DNA of 64,000 bases from contig NZ_VDES01000001.1 in the NCBI RefSeq assembly GCF_013607875.1, positions 910,316 to 974,315 of the forward strand, read 5' to 3'. This DNA is from Blastomonas ursincola. GTDB taxonomy: Bacteria > Pseudomonadota > Alphaproteobacteria > Sphingomonadales > Sphingomonadaceae. Below, piece by piece: positions 1 through 9,516 of the stretch; positions within the stretch are counted from its first letter, which is position 1, and each line of letters starts with the position of its first letter. A model generated the notes under the pieces. That model saw only the letters and a list, made by a program, of their open reading frames with translations, was not told the origin of the DNA and searched no databases. The translations under genes and the position numbers were made by a program.

Positions 1-1
1 G

Positions 2-508
2 GAGCCGGTCTATTCGCGCCGCCGCCAGCAGCGCGAGACCACCGAAAGCGCGGCCACGCTGTTCGACGAGGCCGCGCGGATCATGGGCGACCGCTGGGCG
101 AGCCTGATCATGCGGTCGATCTTCACCAACATCAACCGGTTCGACGACATCCGCCGCGACACCGCGATCGCCACCAACATCCTCGCCGAACGGCTGGCCT
201 GGCTGACCTCGATCGGGGTGATCCGGCAGGAGCAATATATCGAGAGCCCGCCACGCTTCGAGTATCGCCTCCGCCGCAAGGGCGTCGATTACTATCCCGC
301 GCTGCTGATGCTGATGATGTGGGGCGACAAGTATTTCTGCTCGCCCAACGGCCCCCCGGTGCTGCTCACCCACCGCAATTGCGGCCATAGGCTCGAACCC
401 CAGGTGGTCTGCTCACACTGCCGCCAGCCGCTCGAGGCGCATGATGTCGACTTCCGCCTCATCGAGGTGGCCGGGGCGGAGGACGAGAGGCAGCCGGTTT
501 CGGCCTGA
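2..508 (+). CDS. HxlR-type winged-helix transcriptional regulator (5' end outside window)
   Basis: The reading frame is open from base 2, so the Met codon at 83 is internal and the gene begins to the left of the window. The visible part carries the HxlR-type winged helix: a W-x-x-LI helix, then FTNINRFDDI, an ILAERLAWL recognition-helix region, and a wing with PPRFEYRLRRKG. HxlR proteins are usually about 100-130 residues; here at least 168 residues are visible. The extra C-terminus contains NCGH followed by CSHC, which resembles a zinc knuckle. HxlR proteins commonly sense aromatic or redox signals. The gene could control the SDR/SnoaL operon just downstream, but nothing in the sequence proves that. 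Confidence 0.85.
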   Translation, partial: EPVYSRRRQQRETTESAATLFDEAARIMGDRWASLIMRSIFTNINRFDDIRRDTAIATNILAERLAWLTSIGVIRQEQYIESPPRFEYRLRRKGVDYYPALLMLMMWGDKYFCSPNGPPVLLTHRNCGHRLEPQVVCSHCRQPLEAHDVDFRLIEVAGAEDERQPVSA

Positions 509-537
509 CACCGCTGCTCTGGCATGACGCAATTCAC

Positions 538-617
538 CGTCACCCCCGCGAAGGCGGGGGTCCCGCTATTTCGGATAGGGTGAAGGAAGCGGGATTCCCG
601 CGTTCGCGGGAATGACG
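538..617. repeat. Paired G+C-rich hairpin repeat, copy 1 of 4
   Basis: Two hairpins point toward each other: CCCCCGCGAAGGCGGGGG near 545-562 and TCCCGCGTTCGCGGGA near 595-610. The outer ends read cgtcac and aatgacg. About 20 non-conserved bases lie between the tcccgct and agcggga inner edges. The same arrangement recurs at 32420, 40613 and 42624. It lies in the gap between the HxlR gene and the first SDR gene, where it could act as an RNA structure or a weak terminator. Confidence 0.85.
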
Positions 618-727
618 AAAGCGCGCCGCGATGGGGTGAGCCACGACAACCCTGGCCGCACCCGCAATTATCACTTTCATTATCATACCAAACTGGTTAG
701 CCTCTTCTCAGCGGGAGAGAGAAAGCC

Positions 728-1621
728 ATGGATTCCAGCGTCGAGCGCGCGGTCATCGTCACGGGTGCGGGCAAGGGCCTGGGCGCCGCCTTTGCCAAGG
801 CATTGGCATCCGAAGGCACGGCGGTGCTGGTCAACAACCGGCTGCGCAAGGGCCAGCCTGACAGCGCCGGAGCGGTCGCGGACGCGATCCGGGCGAATGG
901 CGGAAGGGCCACCGCGAACTATCAGGACATTGCCGCCCCCGGCGCGGCCCAGGCGCTCGTCAAGGCCGCGCTCGAGGCGTTCGGGCGGATCGATGCCATC
1001 GTGTTCAATGCCGGGATTATCGGCCCGGCGGCCAAGCTGCCCGATATGGACATGACGGCGCTTGGCGAGGTGCTGAACACCAATTTCCTCGCCCAGGTCG
1101 CGCTCGCCCAGGCCGCGCTGCCGCATCTGCTGCAGAGCCCCGCCGGGCGGATGGTGTTCGTCTCGTCGTCGGCCGGGCTGCACGGCGTGCGCGGGCGCAT
1201 CCCCTATGCTGCATCCAAGGGCGCATTGAACGCCATGGCGCTGACGCTGGCCGACGAACTGAAGCGCACGGCGGTCAGGGTGAACGTGCTGTGCCCCTAT
1301 GCGTCCACCCCGATGACCGCGCAGGATGGCGTCGCGGGCGATCCGCGGCTCGACCCGGCTTATGCGGCAGGAATGGCCGCCTATCTCGCGAGCGAGGCGT
1401 GCAGCGTCAACGGCCAGATCTTCCTCGCCGGTGGCCGCCGCTATCGCCGCGCGCGGATGGTCGAGGGGCGCGGCGCATCCGCCCCCGATGACAGCAGCGC
1501 CTGGGTCGCCGAGCATCTCGACCCGATCGCCTCAATGGACGGCGCACGCGAATTTCCGGGCGCCGAAAGCGCCTTTGCCGATCTTTATGCAACCATAGAC
1601 ACAAGCCATATCGGAGGATGA
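728..1621 (+). CDS. Short-chain dehydrogenase/reductase (SDR)
   Basis: A 297-residue classical SDR with the cofactor motif TGAGKGLG near residue 12, NAG near residue 93, a VSSSAG strand and the catalytic YAASK motif. It probably oxidises or reduces an alcohol or ketone with NAD(P)H; the substrate cannot be read from sequence. Purine-rich gggagagag lies upstream of the ATG. The C-terminal 50 residues run past the usual SDR end and are poorly conserved. The stop overlaps the next start as ATGA, so the gene is translationally coupled to the SnoaL-fold gene. It is the first gene of a four-gene operon that alternates SDR and SnoaL-fold proteins. Confidence 0.88.
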   Translation: MDSSVERAVIVTGAGKGLGAAFAKALASEGTAVLVNNRLRKGQPDSAGAVADAIRANGGRATANYQDIAAPGAAQALVKAALEAFGRIDAIVFNAGIIGPAAKLPDMDMTALGEVLNTNFLAQVALAQAALPHLLQSPAGRMVFVSSSAGLHGVRGRIPYAASKGALNAMALTLADELKRTAVRVNVLCPYASTPMTAQDGVAGDPRLDPAYAAGMAAYLASEACSVNGQIFLAGGRRYRRARMVEGRGASAPDDSSAWVAEHLDPIASMDGAREFPGAESAFADLYATIDTSHIGG

Positions 1622-2178
1622 GGATGCGATTGACCGTGGAACAACTGCTCGACCGGCAGGAGATAGAGGACATATTGATCGGCTATGCGCGCGGGGCCGA
1701 CCGCGCCGATGTCGACCTGATCCGCGCCGCCTATCATCCCGATGCGATCGAGGATCATGGCGGGGTCTATGTCGGCCCCGCCTCCGACTATGTCGCGCTG
1801 ATGGCGAAGATCCTGCCCACCGCGCCGCTGATGTCGCACCTGTGCACCAACATTTCGGTCGAGTTTCTCGACGCCGATCTGGCGGTCACCGAATGCTACT
1901 TCCTCACCTTCTCGCGCCGCGAGGCGGAGAGCGGATCGTTCGACAGCCTGACCATGGCGCGCTGCGTCGACCGGTTCGAGCGACGCGACGGCGCATGGAA
2001 GATCGCGCATCGCCGCCTCGCCTGGGAATGGAACCATGAAATGCCGATCAACGAGACCTGGGGTCGCGGCATGATCATCCCGGATATGGGCAAGGCGGTG
2101 CGCGGCGCGAAAAAGCCCGACGACATTCTCTACGGCGCATGGGCGCGCCAGCGCAGCGGCGAGGAGATCGCAGCATGA
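1618..2178 (+). CDS. SnoaL/NTF2-fold protein (scytalone dehydratase/LinA-like)
   Basis: A 186-residue single-domain NTF2-like protein of the SnoaL_4 type. Asp28 (in RGADR) and His74 (in MSHLCTN) sit where the LinA and scytalone dehydratase families keep their catalytic Asp and His, so a dehydratase, isomerase or hydratase role is plausible. The DRADVDLIRAAYHPDA segment is typical of the family. The ATG at 1618 overlaps the SDR stop; a second in-frame ATG lies at 1624. It is coupled by ATGA to the following SDR gene. The closest relative in the window is the protein at 2929, which keeps the same dyad at the same residue numbers. Confidence 0.82.
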   Translation: MRMRLTVEQLLDRQEIEDILIGYARGADRADVDLIRAAYHPDAIEDHGGVYVGPASDYVALMAKILPTAPLMSHLCTNISVEFLDADLAVTECYFLTFSRREAESGSFDSLTMARCVDRFERRDGAWKIAHRRLAWEWNHEMPINETWGRGMIIPDMGKAVRGAKKPDDILYGAWARQRSGEEIAA

Positions 2179-2927
2179 AGATCGAGGGATGCACCGCCAT
2201 CGTCACCGGGGCCAATCGCGGTATCGGCTTCGGCTTTGTGGAGGAACTGCTCGCCCAAGGCGCGGCGCGGGTCTATCTCGCCTCGCGCCAGCTGGCCGAT
2301 GCCGAGGAAGCCGCGCGCAGCACCGGGGATACCCGCGCCCTGCCGATCCAGCTCGACGTCACCAAGCATGACGAGGTCGCAGCGGCGGCCGCGCGCTGCA
2401 CCGATGTCGATCTGGTCGTCAACAATGCCGGGGCCTTCCACCGCCAGACGCTGCTCGAGGCCGAGGACATGAGCTTCGCGCGCAATGAGATGGACACCAA
2501 CTATTTCGGGATGCTGGCGATGGTCCGCGCGTTTGCGCCGATCCTCAAGGCCAATGGCGGCGGTGCCATTGTCAACGTACTGTCGGCGGGCGGCATCTGC
2601 GCGGTGCCCAACATGGGCGGCTACAGCCCCAGCAAGTTTGCCGCGCGCGCCGCAAGCGACTGCCTGCGCGCCGAGCTGGAACCGCAGGGCACGCATGTTG
2701 CCGCGCTGATCGTAGGCTCGGTCGACACCCGCATGGCCGAGCATGTCACCTGGCAGGCCAAGTCGAGCCCGCGCGACATCGGCAAGGCCGGCCTGATGGC
2801 CGCCGCGCGCAAGGTCGACGAGCTCGATACCGACCCGCATGCCGAATCCGTCCGCGCCTTCCTGGCGCGCGATCCGTACACATTGAAGCGCTCGATGGCC
2901 AAGGCGCTGCACGACGGGAGGCGCTGA
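2175..2927 (+). CDS. Short-chain dehydrogenase/reductase (SDR)
   Basis: A 250-residue SDR with TGANRGIG at residues 10-17, NNAG, and the active-site YSPSK motif. The start chosen is the ATG at 2175, which overlaps the previous stop; a longer in-frame reading from 2139 would put twelve non-family residues in front of MKIEG. It is probably a partner enzyme of the two SnoaL-fold proteins, acting on a common small-molecule substrate. It is not a close copy of the SDR at 728, so the repeating SDR/SnoaL order may come from assembly of two pairs rather than a simple recent duplication. Confidence 0.87.
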   Translation: MKIEGCTAIVTGANRGIGFGFVEELLAQGAARVYLASRQLADAEEAARSTGDTRALPIQLDVTKHDEVAAAAARCTDVDLVVNNAGAFHRQTLLEAEDMSFARNEMDTNYFGMLAMVRAFAPILKANGGGAIVNVLSAGGICAVPNMGGYSPSKFAARAASDCLRAELEPQGTHVAALIVGSVDTRMAEHVTWQAKSSPRDIGKAGLMAAARKVDELDTDPHAESVRAFLARDPYTLKRSMAKALHDGRR

Positions 2928-2928
2928 C

Positions 2929-3456
2929 ATGAAATATGCCAACACGCTGGAGACGATGCTCGCCAAGCAGGACATTGCCGACTGCCTTGCCCGCTATGCG
3001 CGCGGGGTCGATCGCGCCGATGCCGACATGCTGCACAGCTGCTATTTCGACGACAGCATCGAGGAGCATGGCAGCACCTATTCGGGCCCGGCGCGCGCCT
3101 ATATCGACGGCGCGATCGAGCGGATGCAGGGCGGCGACGTGATGGGACATTACTTGTGCAACCTGCATGTCGAATTCGAGAGCGACAGCCTCGCTTACGC
3201 CGAATGCTATGTCCTCACCTTCGCACGCTTCAGCAAGGCGGGCGAGAAATGGGACACGCTGACCGGCGGGCGCATCGTCGACCGGTTCGAGAAGCGCGAC
3301 GGCGAATGGCGCATCGCGCACCGCAAGATCACGCTCGACTGGAACCGCGACATGCCGATGGCGGAGGGCTGGTGTCTGGGCATGTTCAAGCCCGAGGACC
3401 CGCGCATGCATATCGGCGAGAAGGGCAAGGGCGACCTGAGCTACAGCCGCTTCTGA
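2929..3456 (+). CDS. SnoaL/NTF2-fold protein, second paralogue
   Basis: A 175-residue SnoaL_4-type protein that begins one base after the SDR stop. It keeps the family dyad at Asp28 (RGVDR) and His74 (VMGHYLCN), the same residue numbers as in the protein at 1618, and shares FEKRDGEWRIAHRKI-type sequence near the C-terminus. The likely role is a cofactor-free dehydratase or isomerase in the same pathway as the neighbouring SDRs. It is the last gene of the operon and is followed by a strong hairpin terminator. Confidence 0.82.
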   Translation: MKYANTLETMLAKQDIADCLARYARGVDRADADMLHSCYFDDSIEEHGSTYSGPARAYIDGAIERMQGGDVMGHYLCNLHVEFESDSLAYAECYVLTFARFSKAGEKWDTLTGGRIVDRFEKRDGEWRIAHRKITLDWNRDMPMAEGWCLGMFKPEDPRMHIGEKGKGDLSYSRF

Positions 3457-3480
3457 ACGGATTCATCCCAGCACAACAAA

Positions 3481-3516
3481 AAGGGCAGCCGGACCGCACC
3501 GGCTGCCCTTTTCTTT
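3481..3516. terminator. Bidirectional intrinsic terminator
   Basis: A perfect 12-bp stem (AAGGGCAGCCGG / CCGGCTGCCCTT) with a 6-nt loop is flanked by an A-run on the left and TTTTCTTT on the right. It separates the plus-strand SDR/SnoaL operon from the convergent TonB receptor gene and can serve both. Confidence 0.9.
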
Positions 3517-3531
3517 GCCTCGATCAGGCTT

Positions 3532-5874
3532 TCAGAACTTGACCGAGACCTCTGCGCCGTATTGGCGGGGGGCGCCCAGACGGCTGACTTCATCGCCGAA
3601 GAACGCAATGATGTTGGTGCGATAGAGCGTGTTGGTGAGGTTGCGACCCCAGAGCGAGAAGGTGATGTTGCCATTGCCCGGGGTGAACGACACGCGGCTG
3701 CCCAGCTGGCCATAGCCGCCTTCGCGCTGCAGATTGTCGGGTGCCCAGAACAACCGCGCCTGGTGGCTGTAATTGACGTTGAAGCGCAGCGAATCCGACC
3801 AGTCGCCGATATCGGTCACGAAATCCGCCGCGACATTCCACTGCGCCTTGGGCGTGCGCTGCAGGAAGTTGCCCGAATTGTCGTTGCCGAGCGAATCGAT
3901 GAAGGCGATGTACTTGGTATCGAGCAGCGTCAGCCCGCCCGACAGTGTCAGGCCCGTCGCCACCGCCACGGTTGCTTCGGCCTCGATACCCTGGATCTTG
4001 GCGTCCGCTGCATTGTCGGTGATGTTGCACAGGCACGCTGCAGAGGTCTGGGTGACCTGCAGGTTCTTGTACTTCATGTCGAACACCGCGACGTTGAGCC
4101 GCAGCCTGCGATCGAACAGGTCGAGCTTGCCGCCAAGTTCGAAGCTGGTCACCGTTTCGGGGTCATAGCTGGAAACCGCTGCTGCCGCATTGGCCGGATC
4201 GTCCTCGAAGCCGCCGCCCTTGTAGCCGGTCGAGAAGGTGCCGTAGAACAGCATGTCGTCATTGGGCTTGAACTCGATGGTCGCCTGCGGCGTGATCTCG
4301 CTCCAGCTGTCCGAATAGCGCGCGGTGAAGCTCTGGCCCTCGCGGAAGGTGCCGGCGAGCGGGGTCAGCGCGACCTGATCGTTCGGGTTGAACTTGTCGC
4401 CGCCTTCGGTCGCCGTGCCGGTCACGATGCCGCCCTTGCGGTCGCGCGAGTAGCGGATACCCGCAACGATGCGCAGCTTCGGCGAGAAGCGATAGCCAAG
4501 CTGCCCGAAGAAAGCGTAGCTCTCGTTCGTCGCGCGGTTGTCCCAGCGGCTTTCGCCCGACAGCGTGGTCAGCACGGTCAGCGGCACCTCGGCCCAGAAG
4601 CGGTCGAGCTTGCGCACCTTGTCATGCTGGTAATAGGCACCGAAAATCCAGTCGAAGCCGCGATCGGACTGTTCTTCGGAGACCACGCGCAGTTCCTGGC
4701 TGAACTGGCGGATGTCCTCGTCCTCGTTCACCGGGAAGGTGAACAGCGTCGGCGAGATGACACCGAAGCCGTTATCGGGGCCGATGCCGGTCTGATCATA
4801 GACGTTGAACGCCTCGCCCTTGCGATAGCCGGTGATCGACGACAATGTGCCGAAGCCGCCCAGCCCCTGGTCCATGCGCAGCGACAAGCCCCACGCCTCG
4901 CGGTTGAGCTGCTGCGGCGTATCGGCAGTGTCGCCCTTGTAGCGCGGCCATTCGGGCAGGCCCTCGCGCAGCTTGAGCGGGCGGCCCCGGATGGTGCCGA
5001 TGGCAGCGCGCGCCGCGCTCCACGGGCCCGAACCTGCCGCAGGGCCATCGATCGCGACCGAATGGAAGCCGTTGGAATTGTCCTTGGTGTAATCGAACAC
5101 CAGCCGCGCGGTGAAATCGCTGTCGTCGGGCTCGACCATCAGCTGACCGCGGAACTGGATGCTGTCGACATCGTCCAGGTCGACATCGTGCAGCAGATCC
5201 TGGTTGAAGCCATCGCGGTTGCGATACTGGAAGCTCAAGCGTCCGGTCAGCGGACCGCTGATCGTGCCGGTAATGTGTCCGCGCGCCAGCTTCTCGTTGT
5301 AATTGCCATAGGACACGGCGAGCGATCCGCCAGTATCCGCCTCGGGCCGCGCGCTGTAGATGCTGATCGCGCCGCCGACGACGTTGCGGCCGAGCAGCAC
5401 GCCCTGCGGCCCACGCACCACCTCGACCCGCTCGATATCGTACATGTCGAAGTTGAACAGGCCCGAGCGGCCGACATAGACGTCATCGACGAAGATGCCG
5501 ATCGACTGGTCCGCCGAAGGGCTGTCGAGCCGGGTGTTGGTGATGCCGCGGATGTTGAATTCCTGGTCGATCGGCGACAGCGCGGTGAAGCTGAGCGATG
5601 TCGCCTGCCCGGCCAGATCCTCGAAGCTGAGGATGCGGGCGGTCTCGATCGATTCCGCGCTGAACGCCGAGATGGCCGCCGAGGTATCCTGCACCGTCGA
5701 ATCGCGCCGCTGCGCGGTCACGACGATATCGGCAATCTGCGGCCCTTGGGAATCCTGCTCGCCTGCATCCTGCGCGCTGGCGGGCGTGGCGACCGCTGCC
5801 ATCAGCGCCAGGCCGATCGCGGTCATCGAAAAACGGTTGAATCGGCAACGCGCAACAAGATTGTGCTTCAGCAT
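3532..5874 (-). CDS. TonB-dependent outer-membrane receptor
   Basis: A 780-residue receptor. It has a signal peptide ending in TPASAQ, a TonB-box region with IVVTAQRR, a plug domain with an EVVRGPQGVLLGRN motif, and a 22-strand-type barrel ending in the aromatic terminus SVKF. The start is the ATG at 5874 with GGGAGG about nine bases upstream; one codon earlier is a TTG. Such receptors in sphingomonads import siderophores, vitamin B12, sugars or lignin-type aromatics. It lies between the SDR/SnoaL operon and the pobA end of the lig operon, so uptake of an aromatic substrate is an inference from position only. Confidence 0.93.
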   Translation of the reverse strand: MLKHNLVARCRFNRFSMTAIGLALMAAVATPASAQDAGEQDSQGPQIADIVVTAQRRDSTVQDTSAAISAFSAESIETARILSFEDLAGQATSLSFTALSPIDQEFNIRGITNTRLDSPSADQSIGIFVDDVYVGRSGLFNFDMYDIERVEVVRGPQGVLLGRNVVGGAISIYSARPEADTGGSLAVSYGNYNEKLARGHITGTISGPLTGRLSFQYRNRDGFNQDLLHDVDLDDVDSIQFRGQLMVEPDDSDFTARLVFDYTKDNSNGFHSVAIDGPAAGSGPWSAARAAIGTIRGRPLKLREGLPEWPRYKGDTADTPQQLNREAWGLSLRMDQGLGGFGTLSSITGYRKGEAFNVYDQTGIGPDNGFGVISPTLFTFPVNEDEDIRQFSQELRVVSEEQSDRGFDWIFGAYYQHDKVRKLDRFWAEVPLTVLTTLSGESRWDNRATNESYAFFGQLGYRFSPKLRIVAGIRYSRDRKGGIVTGTATEGGDKFNPNDQVALTPLAGTFREGQSFTARYSDSWSEITPQATIEFKPNDDMLFYGTFSTGYKGGGFEDDPANAAAAVSSYDPETVTSFELGGKLDLFDRRLRLNVAVFDMKYKNLQVTQTSAACLCNITDNAADAKIQGIEAEATVAVATGLTLSGGLTLLDTKYIAFIDSLGNDNSGNFLQRTPKAQWNVAADFVTDIGDWSDSLRFNVNYSHQARLFWAPDNLQREGGYGQLGSRVSFTPGNGNITFSLWGRNLTNTLYRTNIIAFFGDEVSRLGAPRQYGAEVSVKF

Positions 5875-5984
5875 CAATCAGTTCCTCCCCTCAATGCCAG
5901 CGCTTGTCGCCGGTCACTTGCAATACTAGACCTATGATAAAGGTTCGTCAATGCAAGTTACTGTTGCCGTTACGGGAACATGGC

Positions 5985-6015
5985 AAAACGCCCGGCCAGC
6001 AGGGCTGACCGGGCG
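5985..6015 (-). terminator. Intrinsic terminator of the ligJABC-pobA operon
   Basis: A stem of CGCCCGG / CCGGGCG with an inner CAGC/GCTG extension is followed, on the minus strand, by TTTT. It lies just after the pobA stop and upstream of the TonB receptor promoter. Confidence 0.7.
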
Positions 6016-6047
6016 CGGGGAACAGGCAAAATGGGGCTATCAACCCA

Positions 6048-7226
6048 TCAGACGGGCAGCCCGACATAATTTTCGGCAATCGCGGTCTGCATCGCGGGTG
6101 ACCGGGAGAGGTAATCCATCTCCGCCACCTGCATCTGCCGTTCGAACGCGTTCTGGTCGGGAAAGCTGTGCATCAGCTTGGTCAGCGACCAGCTGAATCG
6201 CTCCGACTTCCAGATGCGCGCCAGCGCCCGGTCGCAATAGCCCAGCAGCGCGTTTTCGTCCTTGCGCCGGTAATGCGCGATCAGCGCATCGGAAAGATAG
6301 AGCACGTCGGACGCGGCCAGGTTCAGCCCCTTGGCGCCGGTGGGCGGCACGATATGCGCCGCGTCGCCCGCGAGGAACAGGCGGCCATAATGCATCGTCT
6401 CGAACACATAAGAGCGCAGCGGCGCGATCGACATTTCCAGCGCCGGGCCGCGCGTCACGCCATGCTGCGAGATAGTGTTGAAGCGCAGCTCCAGCTCGTC
6501 CCACAGCCGGTCCTCGGGCCAGTCCTCGATCTTCTCGGTCAGTGGCACCTGGATGTAATAGCGGCTGCGCGTCGGCGAGCGCATCGAGGCGAGCGCAAAT
6601 CCGCGCGGGCCGTTGGCATAGATCAGCTCGTCATGGCAGGGCGGCACATCGGCGAGGATGCCCAGCCAGCCGAACGGATATTCGTGCATGTATTCGCGCG
6701 CCAGATGCTGCGGGATCGCGCGGCGCGACGGGCCGTGAAAGCCGTCGCAACCCGCGATGAAATCGCACTCGAGCGTCGCCGGCACGCCATCCTTGGTGTA
6801 GGTCACCTTGGGATGCGCGCTGTCGACCCCGTGCAGCGCAAGATCGGCCGCCTCGAACACGATCTCGAGCTCGCGCTGCGGCGCGGCGGCGATCAGGTCG
6901 CGGGTCAGCTCGGTCTGGCCGTAGACGACGACGGTCTTTCCGGTCAGCGCCTTGATGTCGATGCGGACCATCTGGTCCCCATCGGCGAGGTTGAAGCCGT
7001 CCTCGACCATGGCCTCGCGGTTCATCCGTTCGTCCAGCCCCAGCCGGTGCATGAGGTCGGTGGTCACCGTCTCGAGCACCCCTGCGCGGATGCGGCTCTG
7101 GACATGATCGCGGCTCGCGCGTTCGAGCAACACGCAATCGATGCCTTCCGCCTTGAGCAGATGGCCGAGCAGCAGCCCGGCGGGGCCCGATCCGATGATC
7201 GCGACCTGGGTGCGGCGCGCGGTCAT
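6048..7226 (-). CDS. pobA: 4-hydroxybenzoate 3-monooxygenase
   Basis: A 392-residue group A flavin monooxygenase, close to the usual 394 residues of PobA. It shows GSGPAG for FAD binding near residue 11, the CDGFHGPSR segment, SRYYIQVPL (in the known family the Ser, Arg and Tyr here bind the substrate carboxylate), and LAGDAAH near the second FAD motif. It converts 4-hydroxybenzoate to protocatechuate with NAD(P)H and O2. The ATG at 7226 overlaps the ligC stop, so upstream in-frame residues are rejected. It is the last gene of the lig operon and directly feeds LigAB. Confidence 0.95.
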   Translation of the reverse strand: MTARRTQVAIIGSGPAGLLLGHLLKAEGIDCVLLERASRDHVQSRIRAGVLETVTTDLMHRLGLDERMNREAMVEDGFNLADGDQMVRIDIKALTGKTVVVYGQTELTRDLIAAAPQRELEIVFEAADLALHGVDSAHPKVTYTKDGVPATLECDFIAGCDGFHGPSRRAIPQHLAREYMHEYPFGWLGILADVPPCHDELIYANGPRGFALASMRSPTRSRYYIQVPLTEKIEDWPEDRLWDELELRFNTISQHGVTRGPALEMSIAPLRSYVFETMHYGRLFLAGDAAHIVPPTGAKGLNLAASDVLYLSDALIAHYRRKDENALLGYCDRALARIWKSERFSWSLTKLMHSFPDQNAFERQMQVAEMDYLSRSPAMQTAIAENYVGLPV

Positions 7227-8164
7227 GCCAGCAACTGCTGTTCGAGTTCGCCCAGCACGCGGTAGCAATCGAGCACCTGTGCGACCGAGCTGTTTGGCTC
7301 GCGGCCTTCGCGGATGGCGGCGATGAATTCACGGTCCTGCAGTTCGATGCCGTTCATCGAGACATCCACCTGGCTGACGTCGATCGGCTCTTCCTTGCCG
7401 TTCACGAGGTCATCATAGCGCGCGATATAGGTCGCGCTGTCGCCGATATAACGGAAGAAGGTGCCGAGCGGGCCGTCATTGTTGAAGCTCAACGACAGGG
7501 TGCAGATCGCGCCGCTCTCGCTCTTGAGCTGGATCGACATGTCCATCGCGATGCCGAGCTCGGGATGATGCGGGCCTTCGAGCACATTCGCCTTGACGAT
7601 GCGGCCTGCCTGATAGGCGAACAGATCGACCGTGTGCGCGGCATGGTGCCACAGCAGATGGTCGGTCCAGCTGCGCGGCTCGCCCTTGGCATTCATGTTC
7701 TTGCGGCGGAAGAAATAGGTCTGCACGTCCATCTGCTGGACGTTGAACTCGCCCGCCTTGATGCGGTTGTGGACATATTGATGGCTGGGATTGAACCGCC
7801 GGGTATGGCCGACCATGCAGACCAGGCCGGTTTCCTTCTGCTTTTCGAGCACCGCCTGGCTGTCCGCCCAGCTGTCTGCCAGCGGGATCTCGACCTGCAC
7901 GTGCTTGCCTGCATTCATGCACGCGATCGCCTGAGCGGCATGCATCTGCGTCGGGGTGCAGAGAATCACCGCATCGACATCGTCGCGCGCCAGCGCCTCG
8001 TCGAGCTCGGTCGTGGCGTGGATTGCGCCATATTTCTGCGCCACTGCCTCGGCCTGTTCGAGGCGGCGGCTGACGATCGAGACGATCTCGACCCCATCGA
8101 TCAGCTTCAAACCATCCAGATGCTTTTCGCCGAACGCTCCGGCGCCGGCAAGGGCAATACGCAT
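7223..8164 (-). CDS. ligC: 4-carboxy-2-hydroxymuconate-6-semialdehyde dehydrogenase
   Basis: A 313-residue Gfo/Idh/MocA-fold dehydrogenase with the nucleotide motif GAGAFG at residues 7-12 and VQVEIPL in the Rossmann part. It reads like LigC of Sphingobium SYK-6 over its whole length. It oxidises the hemiacetal form of the LigAB product to 2-pyrone-4,6-dicarboxylate with NADP. AGGAG lies six bases before the ATG. The stop overlaps pobA as ATGA. A 131-residue orphan ORF separates it from ligB. Confidence 0.95.
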   Translation of the reverse strand: MRIALAGAGAFGEKHLDGLKLIDGVEIVSIVSRRLEQAEAVAQKYGAIHATTELDEALARDDVDAVILCTPTQMHAAQAIACMNAGKHVQVEIPLADSWADSQAVLEKQKETGLVCMVGHTRRFNPSHQYVHNRIKAGEFNVQQMDVQTYFFRRKNMNAKGEPRSWTDHLLWHHAAHTVDLFAYQAGRIVKANVLEGPHHPELGIAMDMSIQLKSESGAICTLSLSFNNDGPLGTFFRYIGDSATYIARYDDLVNGKEEPIDVSQVDVSMNGIELQDREFIAAIREGREPNSSVAQVLDCYRVLGELEQQLLA

Positions 8165-8206
8165 GAGACACTCCTGTTCATCAATGCGGTGCCCTGATCG
8201 AGCACC

Positions 8207-8602
8207 TCAAACGGCAATTTTCCAATCCACCTCATATCGTTCGATCAGGTCCTGCATCACCGTCTTGAATTCGATGAAACAGTCGTGAACCCGGTCAAAG
8301 GACGCCATGAAATCGGGACCGTCGAGCACCAGAGTTTCGATCGGGTGCAGTTCCTGATGTCTGGCGAGCTTGGCCCGGCAAACCTCGACCGTGGCCTTGA
8401 GCACCCGGGCATCCCGCCTGTTCAATCCAAGATCATGGTTTGCCAAATTAACCATCTCGGTTATGCATAAACCGAGCTGCCGACGATATGATGCGTAGCT
8501 CTTCTTCCAGTCCTCCGGCTGGTTTTCGACAATAGACCTGAGCTCAAGAGCCAGACGGTCCAGTTCCTTTAGTACAGCTGTCAACACGATATGCTGTGAC
8601 AT
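8207..8602 (-). CDS. Hypothetical protein inserted between ligB and ligC
   Basis: A 131-residue soluble, mostly alpha-helical protein beginning MSQHIVLT. I do not recognise a family. The ATG at 8602 has GAGGAG seven bases upstream, better than the in-frame start at 8656. The protein is rich in Leu, Arg and Glu, with heptad-like spacing around residues 10-60, and could form a helical bundle. Its DNA is visibly less G+C-rich (about half G+C in the lines I counted) than ligB and ligC on either side, which suggests it is a later arrival. A regulatory, HPt-like or stress function cannot be told apart. Confidence 0.7.
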   Translation of the reverse strand: MSQHIVLTAVLKELDRLALELRSIVENQPEDWKKSYASYRRQLGLCITEMVNLANHDLGLNRRDARVLKATVEVCRAKLARHQELHPIETLVLDGPDFMASFDRVHDCFIEFKTVMQDLIERYEVDWKIAV

Positions 8603-8676
8603 GACGCTCTCCTCGCCTTTCGGCACAATGGGGACTTGCCCATGAAGAAGCGTCAATTACAGACATTGAGAAATCC

Positions 8677-9516
<840 letters not shown>

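Noticed and set aside
538-617. CRISPR-like repeats
   Set aside because: The copies are far apart, vary in orientation and have no regular spacers.
3562-5937. 791-codon plus-strand ORF opposite the first TonB receptor
   Set aside because: The receptor on the other strand has clear signal peptide, plug and barrel motifs; this frame is a high-G+C antisense shadow with no domain pattern.
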